Shown here in pieces: positions 1 to 9,423 of a DNA stretch of 41,939 nt. The notes under the pieces are model-generated. The model made no database searches, was not told the DNA's origin, and was given only the letters and a program-made list of their open reading frames with translations. How positions within the stretch are numbered: position 1 is the first letter of the stretch; each line of letters opens with the position of its first letter. This stretch comes from Firmicutes bacterium ADurb.Bin300 (lineage in GTDB: Bacteria > Bacillota > Clostridia > Oscillospirales > Acutalibacteraceae), in NCBI GenBank assembly GCA_002069015.1, contig MWBL01000011.1:1-41939 (forward strand). The letters are read 5' to 3'. The position numbers and the translations under genes are program-made.

Positions 1-22
1 ATAGGTCGAGGGCTTGACCATA
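1..22 (+). rRNA. 3' end of 23S rRNA (partial)
   Basis: The window opens with a stretch matching the conserved 3' end of bacterial 23S rRNA (AATAGGTCGAGGGCTTGACC type). It is followed by the T-rich, ATTCGGTTTTCAGGG-like spacer often found just after 23S in Clostridia. Only about 20 bases are inside the window. No 5S gene follows before the operon terminator at 96-150. Confidence 0.85.
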
Positions 23-95
23 TCTTTGGTTAGCTTCCTTTCTTTATTCGGTTTTCAGGGCACATGAGTCCCTTTGTTTAAGAAGAATAAAAGCA

Positions 96-150
96 ACTCC
101 CCACATAGAGTGAACATATAAGTGAACTCTGTGTGGGGAGTATGTTTTTT
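96..150 (+). terminator. rRNA operon terminator
   Basis: A 16-bp stem (96-111 pairing with 126-141, one G-U pair) is followed by a T run at 145-150. It lies about 75 bases after the 23S 3' end and closes the rRNA operon before any 5S gene. Confidence 0.9.
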
Positions 151-195
151 CTGCCGAATATGATATAATTATTTATAATAAGCGAGGTGAGTATC

Positions 196-381
196 GTGCC
201 GGATCAGATAAATATTTTTCTTGATACAAGCATTTTTATGAATATGAGATATGATTTTTCAAGAAGTCCGTTGTTTCGTTTGAAAAAATATGTTTCATTG
301 GGTATGGTGCGACTCTTCACTAATGAAATTGTTGTTCGTGAGGTTGAGGCTAATATCAAAAAAAGATGTTGCCGCCTTTAG
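196..381 (+). pseudogene. PIN-domain protein, N-terminal fragment
   Basis: A GTG at 196 sits five bases after a GCGAGGTGAG ribosome site. It opens a frame whose product begins with the PIN-like pattern IFLDTSIFMN and continues into a KLxxLxxxGxVxLFxxEIVxxEV-like segment, as in the short-PIN/DUF4935-type proteins. PIN domains are usually Mg-dependent ribonucleases; here only the first acidic residue region is present. Near codon 56 a run of seven A residues (about 357-364) is followed by a short unrelated tail and a stop. Reading through with one A fewer gives NIKKDVAAF, a more natural continuation, but that frame also stops within about 15 codons. The rest of the domain, with the other active-site acids, is missing. 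I read it as a broken remnant behind the rRNA operon. Confidence 0.55.
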
Positions 382-402
382 GTGGACTTTGTCTTCAGAC
401 TG

Positions 403-427
403 AAGCCCGCAGATTACCTGCGGGCTT
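403..427. terminator. stem-loop between PIN remnant and groEL
   Basis: A perfect 10-bp stem, AAGCCCGCAG (403-412) with CTGCGGGCTT (418-427) and a 5-base loop, lies just beyond the groEL stop codon. It probably ends the groESL transcript (minus strand). The T run is weak on both strands, so direction is uncertain. Confidence 0.6.
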
Positions 428-443
428 GTTATTTAGTGTTTTA

Positions 444-2405
<1,962 letters not shown>

Positions 2406-2424
2406 CTATAAAATAATCAATTAA

Positions 2425-2451
2425 TTAGCACTCTATATACTTGAGTGCTAA
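2425..2451 (-). promoter_or_regulatory. CIRCE operator (HrcA-binding site)
   Basis: TTAGCACTC, nine bases, GAGTGCTAA: a perfect match to the CIRCE inverted repeat. It overlaps the expected transcription start of groES, so HrcA binding would block the operon under non-stress conditions. Confidence 0.97.
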
Positions 2452-2455
2452 ATGT

Positions 2456-2483
2456 ATTTTACCCCAATTTTCCAAAAAATCAA
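2456..2483 (-). promoter_or_regulatory. groESL promoter
   Basis: On the minus strand TTGATT (2478-2483), a 16-base spacer and TAAAAT (2456-2461) form a sigma-A-type promoter. The start point would fall inside the CIRCE element. Confidence 0.65.
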
Positions 2484-2527
2484 GCACTTTTTACAAAATT
2501 CATAATTTTTTAAAAATTAATGTTTGA

Positions 2528-2556
2528 TTGACTAACAGAAAACTACAATATATAAT
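2528..2556 (+). promoter_or_regulatory. promoter of the HAD/two-component operon
   Basis: TTGACT (2528-2533), 17 bases, TATAAT (2551-2556). The leader to the ATG at 2592 would be about 30 bases. Confidence 0.7.
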
Positions 2557-2591
2557 ATGTATAATTAACCAATTTTTTGGGAGAAAACAAT

Positions 2592-3314
2592 ATGAAAAAA
2601 CCGAGTGCTGTTTTATTTGACTTTGGAGGGACGCTTGCATTAGATTCCGAATTTGATTTGGAAAGAGGCGTAGAGTATTTAAGAAAAATTGCCTTAAACG
2701 GAGACAGCTTTACGACAACCGAGATTTGCGGAGTCTGGAACGGACTTTATGCAGACATAAAGTCGGCGTGGAGCAAAGATGCTCCGTTCGCTATCGAGAC
2801 ACCTTTGTCTTCGATTTTCAGATGTATTTTTGGAATTGCGGGACTAAAATTCGATATAGATTTAGTACAGCTCGAACACCTTTTTGACAGCAACAATTCT
2901 GACAGGACACAAACTCCTTATATGGCACAGCTGCTTGAATATTTAGATAAAAACAATATAAAAACGGGCGTTATCAGCAATATAACCTTAACGGGGGAAG
3001 CCTTGAGACGTTCCATTGAACTGCTTTATCCCGGTAACCGCTTTGAATTTGTCATAACAAGTGCTGATTATTGCCTTACAAAGCCTTCGCCGTATATGTT
3101 TTTAGCGGCTGCAAAAAGACTTTGTGTTGTCCCTTCGGACTGCTTTTACTGCGGTGATTCTTTGAGGGCAGACGTAGCAGGAGCCTTGAATTCAGGTGTT
3201 TTCCCCGTGCTTTATGACCCGATGGCAAAGCAAGCGGCAGATTATTCGGATAAAGGAGAATACTTAAAGATTAATTCATGGAAAGTACTAAAAGACCTTT
3301 TGGATGAGGTGTAA
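2592..3314 (+). CDS. HAD-superfamily phosphohydrolase
   Basis: A 240-residue haloacid-dehalogenase-type phosphatase. Motif I is FDFGGTLAL near residue 10, with the first Asp as nucleophile and Gly in place of the second Asp, as in many HAD-IA members. Motif II is GVISN, motif III is the Lys in LTKPSPYMF, and motif IV is YCGDSLRADVAGA. A helical cap lies between motifs I and II. The substrate cannot be told; small phosphorylated metabolites are usual. I place the start at the ATG at 2592 because GGGAG lies eight bases upstream. An upstream in-frame TTG at 2577 overlaps that ribosome site. The response regulator gene follows after 4 bases, so the phosphatase is the first gene of a four-gene unit. 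Confidence 0.88.
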   Translation: MKKPSAVLFDFGGTLALDSEFDLERGVEYLRKIALNGDSFTTTEICGVWNGLYADIKSAWSKDAPFAIETPLSSIFRCIFGIAGLKFDIDLVQLEHLFDSNNSDRTQTPYMAQLLEYLDKNNIKTGVISNITLTGEALRRSIELLYPGNRFEFVITSADYCLTKPSPYMFLAAAKRLCVVPSDCFYCGDSLRADVAGALNSGVFPVLYDPMAKQAADYSDKGEYLKINSWKVLKDLLDEV

Positions 3315-3318
3315 AATT

Positions 3319-4011
3319 ATGGCTAAGGTTCTTATTGCCGACGATGAACAGCTAATGAGAAGACTCATAGCTGATTTTCTGAAAAAAGACGGTCATGAAG
3401 TTTATGAGGCACAGGACGGAGAGGAAGCCTTAAAGCTTTTCAAGTCGGTTTTCGGCATGGACATTGTTATTCTTGATATAATGATGCCTAAGTTGGACGG
3501 TTGGGAGGTGTGCCGAAAGATAAGAGAGGTTTCTGACATTCCGATAATGCTCGTTTCTGCGCGTTCACAGGATTTTGATCAGATAATGGGATTTGAGTCG
3601 GGAGCTGATGAATACGTCACAAAGCCCTTTAGTCCGGCGGTACTTGCTAAAAGAGTGCAGGTTCTTTTAAGCCGTCATAAGTCGGGCAAGGGCGAAAAAT
3701 CGAACAGCAGGGAAATAATCGTTTTAGATAATATAACTCTTAATACAGCGGCTCACGAGGTGTATCTTGACGGAAATCCCGTCGAGCTTACCTTAAAGGA
3801 ATATAAAATTCTCAATATGCTTATGTCGAGCATCGGCAGGGTTTATTCGCGCGATCATCTGCTTGATGAGATCTGGGGAATGGATTATTTTGGGGATATA
3901 CGGACCGTAGACTCTCATGTGGCGAGACTTCGCACAAAGTTAGGCAAATGGGGGAGCGATAAGATTAAAACGGTCTATGGAATAGGATACAAAATAGAGG
4001 TAGACGCATGA
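3319..4011 (+). CDS. OmpR/PhoB-family response regulator
   Basis: A 230-residue transcription factor of a two-component system. The receiver domain (about 1-120) has the acidic pair DD near 8-9, the phosphoacceptor Asp53 in VILDIMMPKLDG, a Ser at the switch position (LVSAR) and the conserved Lys102 in VTKPF. The C-terminal winged helix (about 130-230) has ELTLKEYKIL and the recognition helix region DIRTVDSHVARLRTKLG. The ATG at 3319 follows GAGGTG; the upstream in-frame ATG at 3304 lies inside the preceding gene. It overlaps the histidine kinase gene by four bases (ATGA), so the two are translationally coupled and are very likely partners. Its targets are unknown. Confidence 0.95.
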   Translation: MAKVLIADDEQLMRRLIADFLKKDGHEVYEAQDGEEALKLFKSVFGMDIVILDIMMPKLDGWEVCRKIREVSDIPIMLVSARSQDFDQIMGFESGADEYVTKPFSPAVLAKRVQVLLSRHKSGKGEKSNSREIIVLDNITLNTAAHEVYLDGNPVELTLKEYKILNMLMSSIGRVYSRDHLLDEIWGMDYFGDIRTVDSHVARLRTKLGKWGSDKIKTVYGIGYKIEVDA

Positions 4012-5495
4012 AAAAAAAGAGCTTATTCGGCAAGTTGAAGTTGAAAACTCGGCTTTTTCTTCAAGTAGCGCTAATTTTTGCCGTCTGTTTAAGCGTAATA
4101 TTGCTTCTTAACTCAAGGTATATGGAAAATGCTTACCTTTGGTATGAGAAGCGACACATAATTAATATGGTGGAAGAGATTGAAAAGCTACAGAATATCG
4201 AGTTAACCTATTATTCGGAGCTTCCCTCCTTTGAGCAGAGGAACGATGTCAGCATTAAGCTTTATACCGAATTCAGCGAGCCTCTTTATGATAATACTAC
4301 GAAAATCAGCTTATCAAATAAAAAGATAGATGTTTTAAGCCGAGAGGTTAACGAATCCGATAAAAGCTATTTTCTTGTCCTTAGTGAAGAGGGGAGCGAT
4401 TTGCAATACAACGTATATGGAAGGACTCTGAAAAACGGTTATCTTATAGAGGTTATATCCCTTATAAGCCCGACCGCTCAAAGTGAACTATTAGCTAACT
4501 CCTTTACTGCGGTTTTGTCCCTTATCGGTTTTTCCCTTTCGCTGATTGTAATTTCGTTGTTTGCGCGGCGCTTTGCGAAACCTCTTGAGGAGTTAAGTGA
4601 AATAACGGGCGAGATGGCAAAGCTTGATTTTAAGCGAAAATGCAAAACAAACAGGAATGATGAAATAGGTGCGCTTGCGAAGAATATAAACCACCTTTCC
4701 GTTTCTCTGGATAACGCTTTGTTTGAGCTTGAAGAGAAAAACGAGCAGCTTTTAAAGGATATTGACAGGGAGCGTAAGCTTGACGGTATACGTAAAGAAT
4801 TTATCTCCTCGGTATCGCATGAGCTGAAAACGCCTATTTCCATTATTAAGGGTTATGCAGAGGGGCTGACGGCTTTAGAAAAAGAAGAACGGGAAACGGC
4901 AGAGGAATACAGCCGTATCATCCTGTCGGAGGCTGACAGGATGAACGAGCTTGTCAGAACGCTTCTTGAGATTTCGCTGTATGAGTCGGGCGGGTACGTC
5001 TTAAAAGAAGGTTTTTTTTCGATAGGGAAAACAATATCGGAGTATCTTCTCGTTTCGCGTCCGATTTTTACCGAGAAGGGGATTGCCGTAAAAAACACTG
5101 TACCGGAAAGCGTCATGGTAAAAGGCGATGCGGATAAACTGTATACGGTAATAAACAATTATCTCCAGAATGCCGTTTCCCACTGCCGGGGAGAGAAGAA
5201 AATCATTTGCCGCCATGAGGAAAACGGGGATGTTATAAGGATAATCGTATATAATACGGGTGAACATATTAAGCAAGAGGACTCGGACAAGCTGTTTTTA
5301 AGCTTTTACAGAGCCGATAAATCACATTCGCGGGAAGAGGGGCGCATAGGTCTGGGACTTTCTATTGTAAAAGCAATAATGGACGTTCATAATATGAATT
5401 ACGGATATAATAATGCTCGTGACGGAGTCGAATTCTGGTTTGAGATAAAAAAGGCAACGGAAGAAGAAGTCGGAGGAATTGGCTTTGAAGATTAA
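4008..5495 (+). CDS. membrane sensor histidine kinase
   Basis: A 495-residue sensor kinase. One membrane helix is at about 17-36, an extracytoplasmic sensor region of about 120 residues follows, and a second helix lies at about 163-185. Then come a HAMP linker, the dimerisation and phosphoacceptor box SSVSHELKTPISIIKGY with His271, the N box (NNYLQNAVSH), YNTGEHI and the G box GRIGLGLSIVKAI. It should phosphorylate the regulator encoded just upstream. The sensor region has no recognised domain, so the signal is unknown. The gene overlaps the regulator by four bases and its 3' end overlaps the methyltransferase gene. Confidence 0.95.
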   Translation: MKKKSLFGKLKLKTRLFLQVALIFAVCLSVILLLNSRYMENAYLWYEKRHIINMVEEIEKLQNIELTYYSELPSFEQRNDVSIKLYTEFSEPLYDNTTKISLSNKKIDVLSREVNESDKSYFLVLSEEGSDLQYNVYGRTLKNGYLIEVISLISPTAQSELLANSFTAVLSLIGFSLSLIVISLFARRFAKPLEELSEITGEMAKLDFKRKCKTNRNDEIGALAKNINHLSVSLDNALFELEEKNEQLLKDIDRERKLDGIRKEFISSVSHELKTPISIIKGYAEGLTALEKEERETAEEYSRIILSEADRMNELVRTLLEISLYESGGYVLKEGFFSIGKTISEYLLVSRPIFTEKGIAVKNTVPESVMVKGDADKLYTVINNYLQNAVSHCRGEKKIICRHEENGDVIRIIVYNTGEHIKQEDSDKLFLSFYRADKSHSREEGRIGLGLSIVKAIMDVHNMNYGYNNARDGVEFWFEIKKATEEEVGGIGFED

Positions 5496-6600
5496 TTTTG
5501 TAATTCCATGTTTGCTGGGAGTGGAGGGCATTATTTCACAGGAGCTGAAATCCTTAGGGGCCGAAAATATAACGACAGAAAACGGACGTGTTCTTTTTTC
5601 GGGTGACGAGTATATGCTCGCGAGGGTAAATATCTGCTCGCACTTTGCTCAGCGCCTGGGAATTCTTATCGGTTCTTTCAAAGCCCAATCCTTTGAAGAG
5701 CTTTTTGTCGGAACAAAAGCTTTGCCGTGGGAGGAATGGATAGGCAGGGAGGACGCTTTTCCCGTTAAAGGGTATTCGCTTAAATCGGCGCTTTTCAGCA
5801 TCAGAGACTGTCAGTCTATAATTAAAAAGGCGGTAGCCAAAAGGCTTGAGGAGAAATTCAAGCTGTCTTGGTTCAATGAAACCGGACCGATTCACCAAAT
5901 ACAGTTTTCAATTATGAATGACATTGTTTCTCTTATTATTGACACATCCGGTCCGGGACTTCATAAAAGAGGATACAGACCCGTGGCATCCGCCGCACCT
6001 ATTAAAGAAACTCTTGCCGCGGCAATTTGCTCTCTTGCAAAGGTCAAGCATTACCACACGCTGTACGACCCTATGTGCGGCTCGGGAACATTGATTATTG
6101 AAGGCGCTCTGCTTGCGCATAATATCGCTCCCAATCAAAACAGGAATTTTTCGGCGCAAAGATTTTCGGTGTTACCCAAAGATATTTGGAAACACGAGGA
6201 GGAGCGCGCGAAGAGTTTAATCAAAAAGAATACCGATTTTATAGGCTTTGGTTCGGATATAGACAAGAATGCCGTGGATATAGCACGCTCATGCGCAACT
6301 GCTGTGCCGCTTAAGGGCAAGCTTAATTTTGAGGTTTGCGATTTAAAAGACTTCAAGCCCAAATCAGAAAGAGGCACCATAGTATGCAACCCCCCATACG
6401 GTGAAAGACTGTTGGATGCGGACAAGGCAAGGAGCCTCTATAGAATAATGGGGGAGAAATTCGTGAGAAAGCATGGCTGGAGCTACTATATAATAACACC
6501 CGACGAGGATTTCGAGGTTATTTTCGGGAGAAGCGCGGACAAGAGAAGGAAGCTGTACAACGGTATGATTAAATGCCAATTGTACATGTATTTTAAGTAG
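5485..6600 (+). CDS. THUMP-domain class I RNA methyltransferase (RlmL N-terminal/YpsC type)
   Basis: A 371-residue SAM-dependent methyltransferase, probably N2-guanine methylation of 23S rRNA. The N-terminal part (about 1-160) begins KINFVIPCLLGVEGI, like the ferredoxin-like and THUMP region of RlmL/YpsC. The catalytic part has the SAM-binding motif YDPMCGSGTLIIEGA and the amino-methyltransferase motif VCNPPYGERL. It lacks the second (RlmK-like) methyltransferase domain of E. coli RlmL, as is normal in Firmicutes. I choose the TTG at 5485 because CGGAGGA lies seven bases upstream; the TTG at 5479 is too close to that site. The start lies inside the kinase gene (11-base overlap), so expression follows the two-component system. 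Confidence 0.88.
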   Translation: MKINFVIPCLLGVEGIISQELKSLGAENITTENGRVLFSGDEYMLARVNICSHFAQRLGILIGSFKAQSFEELFVGTKALPWEEWIGREDAFPVKGYSLKSALFSIRDCQSIIKKAVAKRLEEKFKLSWFNETGPIHQIQFSIMNDIVSLIIDTSGPGLHKRGYRPVASAAPIKETLAAAICSLAKVKHYHTLYDPMCGSGTLIIEGALLAHNIAPNQNRNFSAQRFSVLPKDIWKHEEERAKSLIKKNTDFIGFGSDIDKNAVDIARSCATAVPLKGKLNFEVCDLKDFKPKSERGTIVCNPPYGERLLDADKARSLYRIMGEKFVRKHGWSYYIITPDEDFEVIFGRSADKRRKLYNGMIKCQLYMYFK

Positions 6601-6627
6601 GTGTTTTATAGAGTAAGCGGTCAATTA

Positions 6628-7308
6628 TTAAGTTTTTGAATAGACGCTCAAGTTGTTTTCAGCGTCGCACGTTGCGAGAGTTACCTCTGAGATTGATTTT
6701 ACATTTTGAAGATTAAGCTGATTTTGCAGCCAGGTTCTGTCATTTCCCGTGTCCGCAAGGTTTTTGGAGATTACTTTTCCGTTTATTATCACATTTACGG
6801 GCATGCTTACCTGCGGCGGAATAATGTTCATGGCAGCGGCAGTCGGCGGAGTTTCCGCAGACAGCGGCAAAAAGCTCATATTGCCGTTGGATTCGAGTAT
6901 AATCAGCTTTAATGAGCCCAGATTAAAATAGCCGTTACTTCTGCATTGGGAAAGCAGATCGTCTATGGACAGTTTTGCAATATGCAGGTTTTTATTGTAT
7001 ATTTTTCCGTCCTCATACAATATCATAGGTTTTCCCACTATAAGCTTTTGGGCTGTAAACGACTTATAATCAACGACGGAAAGAGTTAAAGCAAAAAGAG
7101 AGTAAATTATCATTGCCGTAAGCGGCTTGTGGTAATCCTCAAGATTTGTCGCCATTTCAGCTGCTATAGAGCCAATTGATATTCCTATTATATAATCGAA
7201 AATCGAAAGCTCGGACATCTGCTTTCTGCCCATTAATTTCGTGAGTAAAAAAAGTACAACCAAAGATGTTATGGACAATAAGGCGGCTGTTAAAATCTCG
7301 TTTATCAT
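6628..7308 (-). CDS. DUF421/YetF-family membrane protein
   Basis: A 226-residue protein with about three N-terminal membrane helices (residues about 4-25, 35-55 and 60-80), then a soluble C-terminal domain. The sequence LMGRKQMSELSIFDYIIGISIGSIAAEM is the signature of the YetF/DUF421 family (quoted here from residues 25-52: key parts GRKQ, SxFD and GSIAAE). Several paralogs occur in spore-formers, and some are encoded next to spoVA genes. The biochemical role is unknown. GGGGTG precedes the ATG. The gene is divergent from the QueT-type transporter, with a 56-base gap and no obvious shared regulatory element. Confidence 0.88.
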   Translation of the reverse strand: MINEILTAALLSITSLVVLFLLTKLMGRKQMSELSIFDYIIGISIGSIAAEMATNLEDYHKPLTAMIIYSLFALTLSVVDYKSFTAQKLIVGKPMILYEDGKIYNKNLHIAKLSIDDLLSQCRSNGYFNLGSLKLIILESNGNMSFLPLSAETPPTAAAMNIIPPQVSMPVNVIINGKVISKNLADTGNDRTWLQNQLNLQNVKSISEVTLATCDAENNLSVYSKT

Positions 7309-7364
7309 ACAAACACCCCAAACACAGTTTTACCCGAAATATCCGATTTATTGGAGGTTTCTCT

Positions 7365-7868
7365 TTGAACAGAAAAAAAAATCGCTATATTACGGAGGCT
7401 GCCGTGATAGCGGCACTGTATACAGCTTTGACATATGTTTCGGGGATTTTCGGTATGTCTTATCTCGGAGTTCAGTTCAGAATTTCCGAAGCGCTTACGA
7501 TTATGCCGATTTTTACACCTTCGGCGATTTTGGGGCTTCTTGCGGGTTGTATTCTCGGGAACATCAACAGTCCTTTTTTCGCGGCGGATATGGTTTTCGG
7601 CTCGCTCGCTACGCTTTTTGCGGCGTTGCTGACGAGAAAACTCAGAAAACGGGAAATCAGAGGCTTTCCTCTTTTTTCGTTTTTACCCCCGATTATTCTG
7701 AATTCTCTTGTTGTGGGAGCGGAAATCTCGTTTTTGGCGGAAGGAGGCTTTTCCCTCGAATTATTCTCTGTTTCCGCACTTCAGGTTGCCGCCGGAGAGA
7801 CAGCTGTTTTGACGGTATTGGGAATCCCTCTTTATAAAGCGGTTCAAAAACTTAAAATATATCAATAA
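7365..7868 (+). CDS. queT: QueT-family transporter (probable queuosine precursor uptake)
   Basis: A 167-residue integral membrane protein with five to six hydrophobic helices. Segments such as YITEAAVIAALYTALTY, the VQFRISEALTIMP block and LAGCILGN are typical of the QueT family. These are substrate-binding (S) components of ECF transporters thought to import queuosine precursors such as preQ1. The start is the TTG at 7365, because GGAGG (7353-7357) is well spaced from it; the longer upstream reading has no ribosome site. I found no preQ1 riboswitch in the short leader, and no queuosine synthesis gene is next to it. The substrate assignment therefore rests on family membership alone. Confidence 0.82.
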   Translation: MNRKKNRYITEAAVIAALYTALTYVSGIFGMSYLGVQFRISEALTIMPIFTPSAILGLLAGCILGNINSPFFAADMVFGSLATLFAALLTRKLRKREIRGFPLFSFLPPIILNSLVVGAEISFLAEGGFSLELFSVSALQVAAGETAVLTVLGIPLYKAVQKLKIYQ

Positions 7869-7974
7869 ATTGCGAATTGCAAATGGCAAATTATGGGTGA
7901 GCTTTGCCCGCACCCATTATAATGCCAACCGCAGGTTCCTTTAATTCTAACATCTATAATCTGATATCTAACAT
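7869..7974. repeat. non-coding spacer with repeat-like sequence
   Basis: This 106-base spacer between convergent genes has near-repeats of TCTAACATCTA and ATCTGATATCTAACATCTA, an AATTGCGAATTGCAAATGGCAAATT tract (imperfect tandem of about 10 bases) and a 7-bp hairpin, ATGGGTG/CACCCAT, at about 7893-7917. It may double as the glyA terminator. It looks like a dispersed intergenic repeat, but one window cannot prove that. Confidence 0.35.
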
Positions 7975-9219
7975 CTAAAAATCGTATATCGGAAATTTGT
8001 CGCAAATCTTTGTGACCTCGGAGCGAATATAATCCGTGCTGTTATCAAAATCGGTTGCAGTGAGCTTAATGAATTCGGCTATTTTTCCCATCTCCGATTC
8101 GCCGAAGCCCCTTGTCGTAACCGCCGGGGTACCGACTCTTATGCCGCTGGTTATAAATACCTTTTCGGGGTCTTTTGGGATAGCATTTTTATTGGCTGTT
8201 ATATAAACCTTGTCAAGCCTGACCTCAAGCTCCTTGCCCGTGATATTCAGGGAGCGAAGGTCAAGCAAGAGCAGGTGATTGTCAGAACCGCCCGAGACAA
8301 TATTCACACCTCTTGCCTTAAGCGCATTTTCAAGGGCTTTGCAGTTGCTGAGCACTTTTTTGCTGTATTGCTTAAACTCTGGTTTCAGAGCTTCTCCGAA
8401 ACATACGGCTTTGGCAGCTATTATATGCATAAGCGGACCACCCTGTATCCCCGGGAAAATGGATTTATTGATCTTGGTAGCGATTTCTTCGTTGTTAGTA
8501 AGGATGAGTCCTCCTCTGGGACCTCTGAGAGTTTTATGAGTAGTAGTGGTTACAATGTCGGCGTAAGGAATGGGAGACGGGTGAAGACCACAAGCAACAA
8601 GCCCCGCAATATGCGCCATATCTACCATAAACAACGCCCCGACTTGCTTGCAAATGTCGGCTATTCTCTCAAAATCAATAAAACGCGGATATGCGGAAGC
8701 GCCCGCTACAATCATTTTCGGTTTTTCCGATATTGCTTTTTTTTCAAGCTCCTTGTAATCAAGGTAGCCGTTTTCGTCAACGCCGTAGGGAATAAAATCA
8801 AAATATTTCCCGCTTACGTTAACAGGAGAGCCGTGAGTCAGATGTCCGCCGTCGCTAAGGCTCATTCCCAGAACTTTATCGCCTAAGTTCAGCAGGGCAA
8901 AATAGACGGCAAAGTTTGCCTGCGAACCGGAATGCGCCTGGACATTGGCAAAATTAGCCCCAAAAAGCTGCTTTGCTCTTTCGATTGCCAAGGTTTCAAC
9001 GATATCAACACACTCACAGCCGCCGTAATACCTTTTTGAGGGGTACCCTTCAGCATATTTATTTGTTAAAACACTTCCGGAAACAGCCATAACAGCCGCT
9101 GAGGCATAGTTTTCAGAGGCTATAAGCTCTATGTTTCTTTTCTGACGCATCGTTTCAAGCTCTATAGCTTCGGCTATCTGCGGATCGAAGGATGTCAGAA
9201 GAGATAAGCAATCAGTCAT
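7975..9219 (-). CDS. glyA: serine hydroxymethyltransferase
   Basis: A PLP enzyme that interconverts serine and glycine while loading a one-carbon unit on tetrahydrofolate. The 414-residue product carries [10 protein letters not shown] (31-40), [16 protein letters not shown] (54-69), the serine-binding [10 protein letters not shown] region and the PLP lysine, Lys229 in [14 protein letters not shown]. The frame is open for 21 codons further upstream to a TTG at 9282, but that segment contains a good promoter (TTGAAA-17-TAATAT). I therefore choose the ATG at 9219, which gives the usual family length. Its ribosome site is weak (GGACTAGAAAT). It is transcribed alone. It is a source of one-carbon units for the folate chemistry encoded at 30657-34114. 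Confidence 0.96.
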   Translation of the reverse strand: MTDCLSLLTSFDPQIAEAIELETMRQKRNIELIASENYASAAVMAVSGSVLTNKYAEGYPSKRYYGGCECVDIVETLAIERAKQLFGANFANVQAHSGSQANFAVYFALLNLGDKVLGMSLSDGGHLTHGSPVNVSGKYFDFIPYGVDENGYLDYKELEKKAISEKPKMIVAGASAYPRFIDFERIADICKQVGALFMVDMAHIAGLVACGLHPSPIPYADIVTTTTHKTLRGPRGGLILTNNEEIATKINKSIFPGIQGGPLMHIIAAKAVCFGEALKPEFKQYSKKVLSNCKALENALKARGVNIVSGGSDNHLLLLDLRSLNITGKELEVRLDKVYITANKNAIPKDPEKVFITSGIRVGTPAVTTRGFGESEMGKIAEFIKLTATDFDNSTDYIRSEVTKICDKFPIYDF

Positions 9220-9253
9220 ATTTCTAGTCCATTCATAAACAAATTCTCGTCTA

Positions 9254-9282
9254 ATATTACAGTATATTGATTTATTTTTCAA
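9254..9282 (-). promoter_or_regulatory. glyA promoter
   Basis: Minus strand: TTGAAA (9277-9282), 17 bases, TAATAT (9254-9259). The start point would be about 25-30 bases before the ATG at 9219. This decides against the longer upstream start. Confidence 0.7.
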
Positions 9283-9331
9283 GGGAGAGAGATAATTTTG
9301 CCCGGTTAAGGTCTTTTTTATCTGTTAATTG

Positions 9332-9359
9332 TTGATTAGCTCGAAAATAATGATATAAT
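9332..9359 (+). promoter_or_regulatory. nadB-nadC promoter
   Basis: TTGATT (9332-9337), 16 bases, TATAAT (9354-9359), followed by a leader of about 58 bases with no operator that I recognise. Confidence 0.7.
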
Positions 9360-9423
9360 ACTAAGGAAGAAAAAGTCGGCGCCTTAGAACATTTCACCTT
9401 ATACGAAGGATTGGAAAAGTGAT

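Noticed and set aside
7309..7364. Possible preQ1 riboswitch in front of the QueT-type gene
   Set aside because: The 56-base leader lacks the preQ1-I stem and the A-rich tail; no other class could be drawn.
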